A stretch of DNA of 64,000 bases from Pseudomonadota bacterium (GCA_021781615.1 JAJXWM010000002.1:1-64000), one strand, 5' to 3'; positions 1-12,563 are shown, numbered from the stretch's first letter. Translations and numbers: made by a program. The notes: generated by a model not told the origin, from the sequence alone.

Positions 1-127
1 TTTCAGCCCAGCCTAAGCCACGTTTTATGAGGCTTGGGCTGGGTTCTAGGTATAGAACGATCTAAGCTCGAGCGAGCGAAATACACGACAAAAATGGGAA
101 CAATCTCACTTGTGGGGTATGATATGG
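1..127. repeat. Dispersed REP-like repeat, copy 1
   Basis: This 127-bp stretch recurs base for base at 49788-49914. It contains a short palindrome (AGCCCAGCCTAAGCC then GGCTTGGGCTGGG) followed by an AGCTCGAGCGAGCGAAATA tail. Shorter or diverged relatives lie at about 15469, 17814, 29720, 49486 and 52380. The copy may extend past the left edge. It sits directly upstream of a RAYT-like transposase fragment, the kind of enzyme that moves REP sequences. Confidence 0.85.
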
Positions 128-264
128 TCTCGACAATTGACAATAACAATAACTCTTGGTACCACATTATGAATCGTGGAGCAGCTCATGTCCCTAATTT
201 TCATAATAGTCATGATTATCAGATATTCATTAACCTTCTATTAACAAAGAGATTAATACCTTAG
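124..264 (+). pseudogene. RAYT-like (REP-associated Y1 transposase) N-terminal fragment
   Basis: The frame reads SWYHIMNRG followed by an HDYQIFINLL stretch. This matches the start of REP-associated tyrosine transposases, where YHVMNRG leads into the first strand of the HUH fold. The HUH histidines and the catalytic tyrosine are absent because the frame ends after about 46 residues. It is therefore a broken fragment. No ribosome-binding site is visible. It abuts a copy of the dispersed repeat, consistent with an old RAYT/REP pair. Confidence 0.55.
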
Positions 265-281
265 GCAATCTAAATCAATTT

Positions 282-805
282 CCCTGGGGCAAGCTCCAGG
301 GTGTTCAGAAGAGGCGCAACTGCACATCCTGTAAGTTACTTCCCTGTGCTTTAACATATTTTTCAACTACCGCTCAATTACCTCTCTCACCAACGGTAGA
401 TACATAATATCCGTCTGACCATAGCTCTCCTCCTCATAATTCTTCCCTCAGCCACTGAAACTTACTAAATAACTCCCGCGCAGTAATACTTTTAAACTTC
501 CTTACCATTTCCCCTGTACTGTATTTCGGATGAAACGAGCACAAAATATGGATATGATCCTTATAACAACCAATGCTCTCAAACTCAATTTCGTATCTTT
601 CTCCAATTCCTTTCACTATATGCTTCAGTTCTTCCTCAACATCTTTGTATAACAAAGCCTTTCTATACTTTACAGGAAATACTATATGATAGTGTGTTTG
701 GTACGCGCAGTGATAGCTTTCCATTACCTTCATGCGCCACTAGTTTACACTTGAAAACCTCCGGTTTTCAAACTTTCCCTCAAATGTCCTGCGGCAAGCC
801 GCAGG
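282..805 (-). mobile_element. IS200/IS605-type insertion remnant with end hairpins
   Basis: A transposase remnant lies between two imperfect palindromes, CCCTGGGGCAAGCTCCAGGG at 282-301 and CCTGCGGCAAGCCGCAGG at 788-805. IS200/IS605 elements end in subterminal hairpins rather than inverted repeats, so the pair probably marks the two ends. A hairpin with the same GGCAAGCC centre occurs at 20784-20801. The 14-mer CGACAATTGACAAT at 130-143 recurs inverted at 844-857 and brackets the whole region. Confidence 0.6.
305..733 (-). pseudogene. tnpA: IS200-family Y1 transposase with two in-frame stops
   Basis: The reading frame starts at ATG 731-733 and resembles IS200/IS605 TnpA: an HYHIVFPVKYRK start, the HIHILCSFHP metal-binding HUH motif and GEMVRKFKSITA. 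It is interrupted by TGA at 434-436, where the family has tryptophan (REEL-W-GGELWSDGYY), and again by TGA at 374-376, where GN-W is expected. Otherwise the frame stays intact to a natural stop at 305-307 and keeps the catalytic-tyrosine region (Tyr codon 356-358). The restored length of about 142 residues is normal for the family. It is inactive unless the stops are read through. Confidence 0.8.
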
Positions 806-892
806 GAATGCAAGTTAAATCTTAACAATATTGTCATAACAACATTGTCAATTGTCGAAACTTAACACCTTTGTTAGGCAGGAACCATTACA

Positions 893-2785
893 TTAAAGCC
901 GCATGTTGGCAGCAAGACGCGCTTGAACATCAGGAGGAACATTAGCATTTCGTATCCAACCACGAGCTAAATCTTCACCTCCTTCTCCTAAAGCAATATT
1001 TCTTTCAAGCATGTTGGCAGCAAGAAGCGCTCGATTGCTAGGAAAAGCATTAGCATTTCGTATCAAACCACGAGCTAAATCTTCACCTCCTTCTCCTAAA
1101 GCAATATTTCTTTCAAGCATGTTGGCAGCAAGACGCGCTCGATTGCTAGGATGAACATCAGCATTTCGTATCCAACCACGAGCTAAATCTTCACCTCCTT
1201 CTCCTAAAGCGATATTTCTTGCAAGTATATGGGCAGCAAGAAGCGCTCGATCGCTAGGATGAACATTAGCAGTTCGCATAAAACCACGAGCTAAATCTTC
1301 ACCTCCTTCTCCTAAAGCAATATTTCTTGCAATCATGCGGGCAGCAAGAAATGCTTGATGGAGAGGATCAATATTAGCATTTCGTATCAAACCACGAGCT
1401 AAATCTTCACCTCCTGCTCCTAAAGCAATATTTCTTACAAGCATGTCGGCAGCAAGAAGCGCTCGATTGATAGGATGAACATTAGCATTTCGTACCCAAC
1501 CACGAGCTAAATCTTCACCTCCTGCTCCTAAAGCAATATTACTTTCAAGCATGCGGGCAGCAAGACGCGCTCGATTGCTAGGATGAACATCAGCATTTCG
1601 TATCCAACCACGAGCTAAATCTTCACCTCCTGCTCCTAAAGCAATATTTCTTACAAGCATGTTGGCAGCAAGAAGCGCTCGATTGAAAGGAAGAACATCA
1701 GCATTTCGTATCCAACCACGAGCTAAAACATCGCCACCATCTCCTAAAGCAATATTTCTTTCAAGCATGGGGGTAGCAAGAAACGCTTGAATATCAGGAT
1801 GAACATTAGCATTTCGTATCAAACCACGAACTAAATTTTCACCTCCTGCTCCTAAAGCAATATTACTTTCAAGCATGTTGGCAGCAAGAAGCGCTCGATT
1901 GCTAGGAAGAACATTAGCATTTCGTATCCAACCACGAGCTAAATCTTCACCTCCTGCTCCTAAAGCAATATTTCTTGTAAGCATGCGGGTAGCAAGAAAC
2001 GCTTGAATATCAGGAAAAACATTAGCATTTCGTATCCAACCACGAGCTAAATCTTCACCTCCTTCTCCTAAAGCAATATTTCTTGCAAGCATGTGGGTAG
2101 CAAGAAGCGCTTGATGGAAAGGAAGAACATTAGCATTTCGTATCAAACCACGAGCTAAATCTTCACCTCCTGCTTCTAAAGCAATATTACTTTCAAGCAT
2201 GCGGGTAGCAAGAAACGCTTGCTCATTAGGATGAACATTAGCATTTCGTATCCAACCACGAGCTAAATCTTCACCTCCTGCTCCTAAAGCAATATTACTT
2301 GCAAGCATGAGGGCAGCAAGAAGCGCTCGATTGTTAGGATCAATATTAGCACTTCGTATCCAACCACGAGCTAAATCTTCACCTCCTTCTCCTAAAGCAA
2401 TATTTCTTTCAAGCATGTTGGCAGCAAGAAACGCTCGATCGCTAGGACGAACATTAGCATTTCGTATCCAACCACGAACTAAATCTTCACCTCCTGCTCC
2501 TAAAGTAATATTTCTTCCAAGCATTTCGGCAGCAAGATGCGCTTGATGGGTAGGATGAACATTAGCATTTCGTATCAAATCGCGAGCTAAAACATCGCCA
2601 CCATCTTCTAACGCAATATTTCTTGCAAGCATGTGGGTAGCAAGTAACGCTTGCGCATTAGGAGTAACATTAGCATTTCGTATCAAATCGCGAGCTAAAT
2701 CTTCACCTCCTTCTCCTAGAGCAATATTTCTTACAAGCATGCGGACAGCAAGAAGCGCTTGAGTGTCAGGATGAACCTTAGGATT
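893..2785 (-). repeat. 108-bp coding tandem repeats (about 17.5 units)
   Basis: The 3' half of the OTU gene is a tandem array with an exact 108-bp period, such as the shared AAATCTTCACCTCC block at 969 and 1077. Each unit encodes about 36 residues with a core RNIALGxGGEDLARGWIRN. A more divergent unit sits at the 5' end (about 2785-2900). Differences cluster at a few positions, mainly just after ANV and in the LLAAxML segment. The units look predicted-helical; the fold was not identified. Confidence 0.95.
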
Positions 2786-4429
2786 TCGTATCAAGCCACG
2801 AGCTAAATCACCGCTATCTGTTACTGAAGCAACATTTCTTAAAGAAAGCATGTAGGCGGCAAGTAAAGCGCCATCATCAGGGTGAACCTCCCCCTTTCGT
2901 AACCAACTCCATAACAACTCATAACCACTACTTCCTAGTTCTATCATTTTAATTAGCATAACCCTCGCTATATTAAGTCTTATTTTTATAGAATATGACT
3001 CATCCAACAGTAATTTATTTAATAAGATATCAAATGCTTTTCGGTTATCTTGCTCTAGTTCATCCCTATAAACGACCATTAAGAGCGCGAGCTGTGGCAC
3101 AACTTCACCAACTAACATTCCTTCGGAGTCTAGCAACATGGAAAATATAAAGGTTTTTACTTCTTCGTCTTTAGATAAGTCTCTACTGACACAGGGCCAG
3201 TAAAATAATTCTGCTATTTTTTGAATGTTATAATGTTGTTCTTCGCTAATATTTTGTATACCTGATTTTAGCAGCTCTTTTATCATTGTAAGAACCGATT
3301 GGTTAATGGCCTTTATGATATTGGGATCTAGCTTATATCCCTTGCGTAGATATTTTGCCGCCAATTCTAAAAAACCACCTGCTTTTGCTGTTTTTTCTGC
3401 AGCTTCTTTATCACCTGATAATACATTTTTAATTAGTTCCTCTATTTCTTCTGTTACTTTAGGGCTTAAAAGTTCTTCATTATAAAAACTTTTTGTAATA
3501 TCCTCTATAGTTATTGATTCTTGAACAGATTCCTGTTTCTTCGCAGGTATAGTAAATTCAGACGGCTGCTTAATTGTTACTCTCGGTGCTGCAGAAGATA
3601 ATAATTCTTTTAATAACTCTTCCGCGCTATCTCTTTCTGGGGGTAAAAGTAGGGCATCGAAATGATTTACTCCATTATAATATATAAATATTGGTGTATC
3701 ATGATAAGTACCTATATCAGCTTTTACTTGGTCCAAATTAATTATCTGCCCATCAGGACCAATTGTTACTATTACTCTTCGTAGTATGCGAGTTAAAATA
3801 TGTATTTCTGTATTGCCTGCCCATGCTCTAGTTTCTCGTATTCTTCTAATATAATCTTCTATAGTTTCGCAGGGTCTTAACGTAATAAAATCTCTGTAAA
3901 AATCACGATGTTCTTGCATGTGATCTGCAATCATCATACGCATTGCTTCAACAGTTTCGCCACGGGTTAAATAAAAAGCTACTGCGGCGTAGAAGCAATT
4001 ACCATCACCAATAACATCTTGGCGAATTAAAGTTGGCTGAGTTTCCTCGGCGGTCGTTAGATAACTTTTTGTTTCTTGTATGGAAGAAGTTGGCTGGTCA
4101 GTTATACCGCATTGCATACTAGACCCAGCAGCTGCATTAGGCGTTATGCTGGTATCTGACGGTCTTGAATCCTGGGGTGTTCTTCGCAAACTTAAACCAT
4201 GCAGATTATACCTAGATGCGCTCGAGCTTCTAGAGTATCTAGCTGCTGCGCGCTCGGAAGACCATCTATGACTCTTACTTATTGGTTGTATTAAATGGCG
4301 GTGCAGTTTGATAGTAGGTGGTGCAGGCTTTACAGCAATATGCTCTATAGGAGTAGCATAAGTTGGTAACAATACAATATTTCCCGTAAACAATATGATT
4401 GTACAAATTAATATTCGATATCTCTTCAT
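893..4429 (-). CDS. Exported OTU-domain protease with C-terminal 36-residue repeats
   Basis: This 1178-residue protein begins with a Sec-type signal peptide (MKRYRILICTIILFTGNIVL, cleavage likely near residue 26) behind an AGG ribosome-binding site. Residues about 135-262 form an OTU-type cysteine protease domain: GDGNCFYAAV holds the catalytic Asp142 and Cys145, a WAGNTEI block follows, and NHFDALL supplies His257. OTU enzymes cleave ubiquitin chains, and in host-associated bacteria they usually act as effectors. A helical, charged middle (about 300-545) leads to roughly seventeen 36-residue repeats. The final repeat stops after 17 residues. Export through Sec and a eukaryote-type substrate suggest an effector or surface toxin; delivery route and target are inferred. 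No neighbour suggests an operon. Confidence 0.85.
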   Translation of the reverse strand: MKRYRILICTIILFTGNIVLLPTYATPIEHIAVKPAPPTIKLHRHLIQPISKSHRWSSERAAARYSRSSSASRYNLHGLSLRRTPQDSRPSDTSITPNAAAGSSMQCGITDQPTSSIQETKSYLTTAEETQPTLIRQDVIGDGNCFYAAVAFYLTRGETVEAMRMMIADHMQEHRDFYRDFITLRPCETIEDYIRRIRETRAWAGNTEIHILTRILRRVIVTIGPDGQIINLDQVKADIGTYHDTPIFIYYNGVNHFDALLLPPERDSAEELLKELLSSAAPRVTIKQPSEFTIPAKKQESVQESITIEDITKSFYNEELLSPKVTEEIEELIKNVLSGDKEAAEKTAKAGGFLELAAKYLRKGYKLDPNIIKAINQSVLTMIKELLKSGIQNISEEQHYNIQKIAELFYWPCVSRDLSKDEEVKTFIFSMLLDSEGMLVGEVVPQLALLMVVYRDELEQDNRKAFDILLNKLLLDESYSIKIRLNIARVMLIKMIELGSSGYELLWSWLRKGEVHPDDGALLAAYMLSLRNVASVTDSGDLARGLIRNPKVHPDTQALLAVRMLVRNIALGEGGEDLARDLIRNANVTPNAQALLATHMLARNIALEDGGDVLARDLIRNANVHPTHQAHLAAEMLGRNITLGAGGEDLVRGWIRNANVRPSDRAFLAANMLERNIALGEGGEDLARGWIRSANIDPNNRALLAALMLASNIALGAGGEDLARGWIRNANVHPNEQAFLATRMLESNIALEAGGEDLARGLIRNANVLPFHQALLATHMLARNIALGEGGEDLARGWIRNANVFPDIQAFLATRMLTRNIALGAGGEDLARGWIRNANVLPSNRALLAANMLESNIALGAGGENLVRGLIRNANVHPDIQAFLATPMLERNIALGDGGDVLARGWIRNADVLPFNRALLAANMLVRNIALGAGGEDLARGWIRNADVHPSNRARLAARMLESNIALGAGGEDLARGWVRNANVHPINRALLAADMLVRNIALGAGGEDLARGLIRNANIDPLHQAFLAARMIARNIALGEGGEDLARGFMRTANVHPSDRALLAAHILARNIALGEGGEDLARGWIRNADVHPSNRARLAANMLERNIALGEGGEDLARGLIRNANAFPSNRALLAANMLERNIALGEGGEDLARGWIRNANVPPDVQARLAANMRL

Positions 4430-4821
4430 TATAAAGCCTCATTTCTCTAACAAATATTTATGTGGTACTGGTAATTCCCAAGCTGATTTCAAATTAACCA
4501 TTTAATGTATTTAAAAACCACGGTTAGATGATTTTGCTCAAAAACGCAACTATATTAAAAAATATATTTACAGCTTCTTCCTGACTTCGAGAACAAAATA
4601 ACTTAACTTATGGCAAAAAATAACGCCAATTGACTGATTTTTAAAAAATTATATTGATTTGCTTAGGGGAAGATCCGCTGCAAAGCTGTCAAAACATTTT
4701 TGCATTAAAAACTTCTCTTTTTCTGAGAAACTGTTATTTTATACGTTTATTTTGTACGGACATGTTAGCGTTCATATTAGCGGACGTATTTAGCGGTTTA
4801 GCGGATTTTGCCCTCAATATT
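4430..4821. other. Intergenic, no gene seen
   Basis: This AT-rich spacer separates the divergent OTU gene and smc. A frame open on the plus strand from 4654 joins smc, but its residues do not look like SMC until MKLKKIKLSGFKSF at 4822. It presumably holds two divergent promoters; no convincing pair of hexamers was found. Confidence 0.6.
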
Positions 4822-7800
4822 ATGAAGTTAAAAAAGATAAAATTATCAGGTTTTAAATCATTTGTTGATCCTACCACCATTGATCTACAAAGCAATTTGA
4901 CCGGCGTGGTTGGACCTAATGGTTGCGGTAAATCAAATATCATCGACTCAGTGCGTTGGGTTATGGGTGAGATTTCCGCCAAGCAACTGCGCGGCGAATC
5001 AATGAGCGATGTTATCTTTAACGGTTCATCATCACGGAAAGCTGTTGGTCAGGCGGTGGCAGAGCTGGTTTTTGATAATAGCGATGCAGGCTTGGGTGGT
5101 GAATACGCAAAATACAACGAAGTTTCAATCCGTCGCGAAGTTAATCGGGATGGTTTTTCCGATTACTTTCTAAATAGTGCTGGTTGTCGCCGTAAAGATA
5201 TTACTAATATTTTTCTTGGCACTGGTCTTGGTCCAAATAGTTATGCGGTTATTGAGCAGGGGATGATTTCTAAGTTTATTGATGCCAAGCCGGACGAGCT
5301 TAGAGTATTTATCGAAGAAGCTGCTGGAATATCAAAGTACAAAGAACGTAGAAGAGAAACCGAAAATCGTATCAAGCATACCAAAGAAAATTTGTCTAGA
5401 CTCAACGACATATTAGAGGAAATTACTAAACAACTCAGACATTTAAAATCGCAAGCAAGCGCTGCTGAACGGTATCGTAAGTTAAAGCAAGAGGAGCGTT
5501 TAGCTAAGGGAGAATTACACGTCTTACATTGGCGCGAAGTAAATAAAAAACTGCAGGAGCAAGAAGTCATCATAAAAAATGATGAAGCTAAATTAGAAAA
5601 TAGTGTTACTGAGCTACATGTTTTAAGTGCCAAAATCGCCAACTTACGGGAACAACATAACGGTGATATTGAAAAGTTTAATGAAGTGCAGGCAAATTAT
5701 TATCGCGTTGGTGGTAACATTGCTCGTCTTGAACAGCAAATTAAGCATGCTAAAGAGCGACGGGAGGAGTTAACCAGAGATTTAGCCCAAATTAACCAGG
5801 TTTGGCAGGAAACAACTGAGCACCAGACGGTTGATCAGAAGCAGATTGAGTTACTGACCACTGAGAAGGCAACCCTCGAGTCTGGTATCGTCAGCATGCA
5901 AGAAAATGTTGCTCAGGCTAAACAAGAGGCGCAAACAGCCGCAGAAGAGATGCAGTTGTGGCAGAAGAGTTGGGATGATTTTAATATTAATAGTTCTAAG
6001 ATTGTGCAGTTATTAGAGGTTGAACAAACTCATATTAAACATTTAGAACTAAGAATTGCCGATGAAGTCCAGGGCTTAGAGAAATTTAATTCGGAATTAC
6101 AAAGTCTAGATTTTGCTAATTTAAATACTGAAGTTGAAAGATTAGATGGTTTATTTACTGAATTAAAAAATAACCATGATAAATTACACGATGGTGTGGT
6201 GGCTAAACAACAGCAAATTATTGCCAGTAGAGAAGCGAACAATCAGCTTTCTCGCGCTCTTGATCAAACGCGCAATAAATTACAAACTTTATTTGGTCGT
6301 AAGTCTTCACTTGAAGCGTTACAACAAGCAGCTTTAGGCAAAACCGATACGGTTTTGATCGATTGGCTTAAAGAGCACAATCTTGAGCAAAAGCTGCGGT
6401 TAGCACAAGAGCTACAAGTTGCTTCCGGGTGGGAGACCGCAGTAGAGACAGTGCTGGGGGTGTATCTTGAAGCGGTTTGCGTTGATGGGATGGCTAGTGT
6501 TGTTCCAGCGATAGAAAATTTAACTCGTGGTAACCTGACTTTATTTGATCAAGCTTTTACTTCAGTGGTTGAATCCAGGCTTAATGTTGCAACTTTAGCC
6601 AGCAAGGTAAATTCCAAACTATCGCTCAATAACTTATTAGCCGGAATTTATATTGCAGAAAATCTTGCCGAAGCATTAGCCATGCAATCGGGATTAAATC
6701 ACCACGAATCGATCGTCACCAAAGATGGTATGTGGTTAGGAGCGGGGTGGTTACGGGTTGCTTATGATGCTAATAATCCAAAAATCGGTATTTTACAGCG
6801 TGAACGAGAGTTGCAAGAGTTGCATCAAAATATTATCAAAGAGCAGTATAACTGCGAGAAAGAAGAGCAAGAATTGGAGCAACATAGAAATGTGCTAACC
6901 ACTCTCGAGGGGGAATATCAAAATCTACAAAATGAGCTACGGGCGTTGATGTCTGGTTATAGCGATACCCAAAGTCAAGTTACCGCTAAAAAAACCTATT
7001 TACATCATCAAGAAGAGCGAGCTTTAGTTTTACGTCAAGAGATTGAAATGCACGAAAGTAGTGTGCGTGATCTACGAGAACAATTAGCTGTCGCCTTTAA
7101 AAGTCATGAAGAGGCAACGAGAAAACAAGCCGAAAATGAAAATTTACGTCAAACAATAATACTTAAGCGAGAGCAAAAAGAGCAAAGATTAATGTTAGCG
7201 CGTAAAAATGCCGAAGAAAGTGAAAGGGCGGTAACCGATTCGACTTTACGTTTACAGCTGATTCAAACGCAAGTGGATTATTTAGCGCAAAGTTTAGAGC
7301 GAGCTAATAAAAGATTGGAGGGTTTAAAAGAACACCAAGTTAGCATCGAAAAATCTTTGGCGGAAGCGGGCGCGCCTCTTGCTGGTCTTGAACAAGAATT
7401 ACAGTCGGAATTAGAAAAGCGTTTGGTGATAGAAGCAGAATTGACTTTAGCTAAACAAAAAGTAACCGGTATCGAACAAGAGTTACGTGAACTTGATGAG
7501 AAACACACATTACAGCAAGAGACGAACGAAAAAATTAGAGTATCTTTAGAGAGGGCGCGGACAGAGCGTGAGGGCATGCAAGTTCGTAATGCTACTTATA
7601 TTGAACAGGTGACGGAACTTGAGTTGCAATTAGAGGTTTTAAATGCTGCAATTCCTGAGCAGGCGGTGGTTTCAGAGTGGGAAGAAAAAATCGCACATTT
7701 AGCTTCAAGAATTGAGCGCCTGGGTTTGATCAACCTTGCGGCTATTGAAGAGTTTGAAAAATTGCAAGAACGGAAAAATTATTTAGATGCACAAAATCAA

Positions 7801-8334
7801 GATTTAGTAACAGCGCTCAGTACCTTAGAGGACGTAATCCGGAAAATTGACCATGACACCAAAGAGCGGTTCAAAGAAGCCTATAGTAGTATTAATCAGA
7901 AGTTTCAAGAATTGTTTCCCAAGGTTTTTAATGGTGGTAAAGCCTGTTTAGAACAGACCGAAGATAATTTGCTAGAAACTGGAGTATTTATTATGGCACA
8001 ACCTCCAGGTAAACGTAATTCTAGTATTCATTTATTGTCGGGTGGGGAAAAGGCTTTAACGGCTATCTCTTTAATTTTTTCTATTTTCCATCTCAATCCA
8101 GCGCCATTTTGTATTCTTGATGAAGTAGATGCGCCACTAGATGATTCTAATGTTTTCCGTTTCTGTAATTTAGTAAAAGAGATGGCGAAAACTATCCAGT
8201 TTATTTTTATTACGCACAATAAATTAACGATGGAAATTGCTGGGCAGCTGGTTGGGGTTACGATGCAAGAACCCGGGGTATCAAGAATAGTTAGCGTTGA
8301 TATCGACCAAGCTGTTACTCTGGCTGGGAATTAA
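4822..8334 (+). CDS. smc: Chromosome segregation ATPase SMC
   Basis: The protein has about 1170 residues, normal for bacterial SMC. The N-terminal head carries MKLKKIKLSGFKSF and the Walker A GPNGCGKSN. Two long coiled coils flank a hinge (about residues 490-650). The C-terminal head has the signature LLSGGEKALTA and Walker B FCILDEVDAPLDDSN. SMC dimers organise and segregate the chromosome with ScpA/ScpB. The open frame extends upstream to 4654, but homology starts at ATG 4822, so that start was chosen although no strong ribosome-binding site precedes it. Having SMC rather than MukB fits deeper-branching Gammaproteobacteria. zipA and ligA follow, a conserved gammaproteobacterial order. Confidence 0.95.
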   Translation: MKLKKIKLSGFKSFVDPTTIDLQSNLTGVVGPNGCGKSNIIDSVRWVMGEISAKQLRGESMSDVIFNGSSSRKAVGQAVAELVFDNSDAGLGGEYAKYNEVSIRREVNRDGFSDYFLNSAGCRRKDITNIFLGTGLGPNSYAVIEQGMISKFIDAKPDELRVFIEEAAGISKYKERRRETENRIKHTKENLSRLNDILEEITKQLRHLKSQASAAERYRKLKQEERLAKGELHVLHWREVNKKLQEQEVIIKNDEAKLENSVTELHVLSAKIANLREQHNGDIEKFNEVQANYYRVGGNIARLEQQIKHAKERREELTRDLAQINQVWQETTEHQTVDQKQIELLTTEKATLESGIVSMQENVAQAKQEAQTAAEEMQLWQKSWDDFNINSSKIVQLLEVEQTHIKHLELRIADEVQGLEKFNSELQSLDFANLNTEVERLDGLFTELKNNHDKLHDGVVAKQQQIIASREANNQLSRALDQTRNKLQTLFGRKSSLEALQQAALGKTDTVLIDWLKEHNLEQKLRLAQELQVASGWETAVETVLGVYLEAVCVDGMASVVPAIENLTRGNLTLFDQAFTSVVESRLNVATLASKVNSKLSLNNLLAGIYIAENLAEALAMQSGLNHHESIVTKDGMWLGAGWLRVAYDANNPKIGILQRERELQELHQNIIKEQYNCEKEEQELEQHRNVLTTLEGEYQNLQNELRALMSGYSDTQSQVTAKKTYLHHQEERALVLRQEIEMHESSVRDLREQLAVAFKSHEEATRKQAENENLRQTIILKREQKEQRLMLARKNAEESERAVTDSTLRLQLIQTQVDYLAQSLERANKRLEGLKEHQVSIEKSLAEAGAPLAGLEQELQSELEKRLVIEAELTLAKQKVTGIEQELRELDEKHTLQQETNEKIRVSLERARTEREGMQVRNATYIEQVTELELQLEVLNAAIPEQAVVSEWEEKIAHLASRIERLGLINLAAIEEFEKLQERKNYLDAQNQDLVTALSTLEDVIRKIDHDTKERFKEAYSSINQKFQELFPKVFNGGKACLEQTEDNLLETGVFIMAQPPGKRNSSIHLLSGGEKALTAISLIFSIFHLNPAPFCILDEVDAPLDDSNVFRFCNLVKEMAKTIQFIFITHNKLTMEIAGQLVGVTMQEPGVSRIVSVDIDQAVTLAGN

Positions 8335-8495
8335 TTTAAAGCCGGCGCCCCAGTTTGCAAAAAACTGCATGGGAAGCCTTGGCGGGATTACCGTGCGGGG
8401 CTCCAATATATCTTGTCAATTAATTGTACGACCTTTACAATTAAGAATTAAGTAATAATAGTTACGTTTGATTTTTCAGGGTACAAGAGGATACT

Positions 8496-11176
<2,681 letters not shown>

Positions 11177-11178
11177 CA

Positions 11179-12531
11179 ATGGAAATACAATTTTTAGGTG
11201 CAACTAGGGTCGTTACCGGTTCTAAATATTTATTAAAAGCCGATAAAAATGTTTTAGTAGACTGTGGTTTATTTCAAGGTCTCAAAGAATTACGTTTGCG
11301 TAATTGGATGAAATTTCCAATCGCTCCTAGTTCTATCGATGCGGTGATTTTAACCCATGCACATTTAGATCATACGGGGTATCTACCACTTCTTGTAAAA
11401 AATGGTTTTCGGGGTAAAATTTATGCTACACCCTTGACTATTGAGCTAGGTAGAATCTTGCTATTAGATAGTGGGCATCTGCAAGAGGAAGAAGCTTCCC
11501 GTGCTAACAAATTAGGGTATTCAAAGCATAAACCTGCTTTACCGCTTTATACTCGTGACGACGCCCAAAAAGTATTTTCGCAATTTCAAGCAATCTCTTT
11601 TCATCAAGATTTTAGTATTGGTGATTTTCATTTTTGCTTTAATCGGGTTGGCCATATTTTTGGTGCAGCAAATTTATTAGTTAAGCATCATGAAACTTCT
11701 ATTTTATTTTCCGGCGATTTAGGTCGTCCCAGTGATCCTTGTGTTTTGCCGCCAGAAGCTATTGCCGCTGCTGACTATTTGGTGCTCGAATCAACCTATG
11801 GTGATCGCTTGCATGAAAATGTTAAACCGGAGGAAATGCTGGGAGCGATTATTAATAAAGTTGTTGGTCGGGGTGGTAGTTTAATTATTCCCGCATTTGC
11901 TGTTGGTAGGTCGCAGCTACTGCTTTATTATATTTATTCTTTAAAAAAGAATGGCCAGATTCCAAATATTCCTGTTTTTCTCGATAGCCCGATGGCGCAA
12001 GACATAACAGATATCATGTTAAAACACGCCGACGAACACCTTTTAGATGAGAAAACTTGTAGTGAAATAGCAAAGAGCGTTCATTATGTTAGCGCGGTTG
12101 AAGAATCAAAGCTGATTGATGGTTATAATTTTCCTAGAATTATTATTTCAGCGAGTGGTATGGCAACTGGTGGACGCGTTTTACATCATATTAAAGCTTT
12201 GGCATCAGATAGACGTAATATGATTTTATTTGTCGGTTATCAGGCAACTGGTACCAGAGGAAAAGCTTTGCTAAGTGGTAAGCGCGAGATTAAAATTTTT
12301 GGTGAAAAAGTATTGGTGAATGCTGAGATAGGGGTATTAGAGAATGTTTCTGCTCATGCTGATTATCAAGAAATGCTTGCTTGGCTTGGTAAAATCAAAA
12401 CTCCACCGCGTAAAATATTTATTACGCACGGCGAACCCCATGCGGCTTTAGCGTTACAGGGCAAGATTCAAAATAGTTTCGGGTGGCCGTGTGTTGTGCC
12501 CGATTATTTGCAGGCGGAACTTTTATCCTAA
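11179..12531 (+). CDS. Metallo-beta-lactamase/beta-CASP RNA-processing nuclease
   Basis: The 450-residue protein begins MEIQFLGATRVVTGSKYLL, typical of YSH1/CPSF-like bacterial beta-CASP proteins. It has the metal motif THAHLDHTG, the middle motif LFSGDLGRPSDP, the beta-CASP segment IIISASGMATGGRVLHHIK, and the C-terminal VSAHADYQEML and FITHGEP motifs of the RNA-specific branch. Such enzymes are predicted RNA endo- or exonucleases using two zinc ions; the substrate here is unknown. The gene starts 2 bases after ligA, extending the zipA-ligA transcript. Confidence 0.88.
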   Translation: MEIQFLGATRVVTGSKYLLKADKNVLVDCGLFQGLKELRLRNWMKFPIAPSSIDAVILTHAHLDHTGYLPLLVKNGFRGKIYATPLTIELGRILLLDSGHLQEEEASRANKLGYSKHKPALPLYTRDDAQKVFSQFQAISFHQDFSIGDFHFCFNRVGHIFGAANLLVKHHETSILFSGDLGRPSDPCVLPPEAIAAADYLVLESTYGDRLHENVKPEEMLGAIINKVVGRGGSLIIPAFAVGRSQLLLYYIYSLKKNGQIPNIPVFLDSPMAQDITDIMLKHADEHLLDEKTCSEIAKSVHYVSAVEESKLIDGYNFPRIIISASGMATGGRVLHHIKALASDRRNMILFVGYQATGTRGKALLSGKREIKIFGEKVLVNAEIGVLENVSAHADYQEMLAWLGKIKTPPRKIFITHGEPHAALALQGKIQNSFGWPCVVPDYLQAELLS

Positions 12532-12563
12532 ATTTAAAATAATTGGGTTTTAGGATTATGATT

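Noticed and set aside
305-733. TGA read as tryptophan (alternative genetic code)
   Set aside because: Housekeeping genes here end in TGA (nrdD, nrdG) and use TGG for tryptophan, and the ISAs1 remnant has TAG at the same kind of site, so decay is simpler.
893-2785. Regular 108-bp direct repeats as a CRISPR array
   Set aside because: The period is a multiple of three, repeats have no unique spacers, and the whole array is one open frame.
4654-4821. N-terminal extension of SMC
   Set aside because: The extra 56 residues are unlike SMC proteins, and family homology begins exactly at ATG 4822.
8341-8405. GC-rich stretch after smc as a terminator or repeat copy
   Set aside because: It has only a weak CAGTTT/AAACTG stem without a T-run and does not share the modules of the dispersed repeat.
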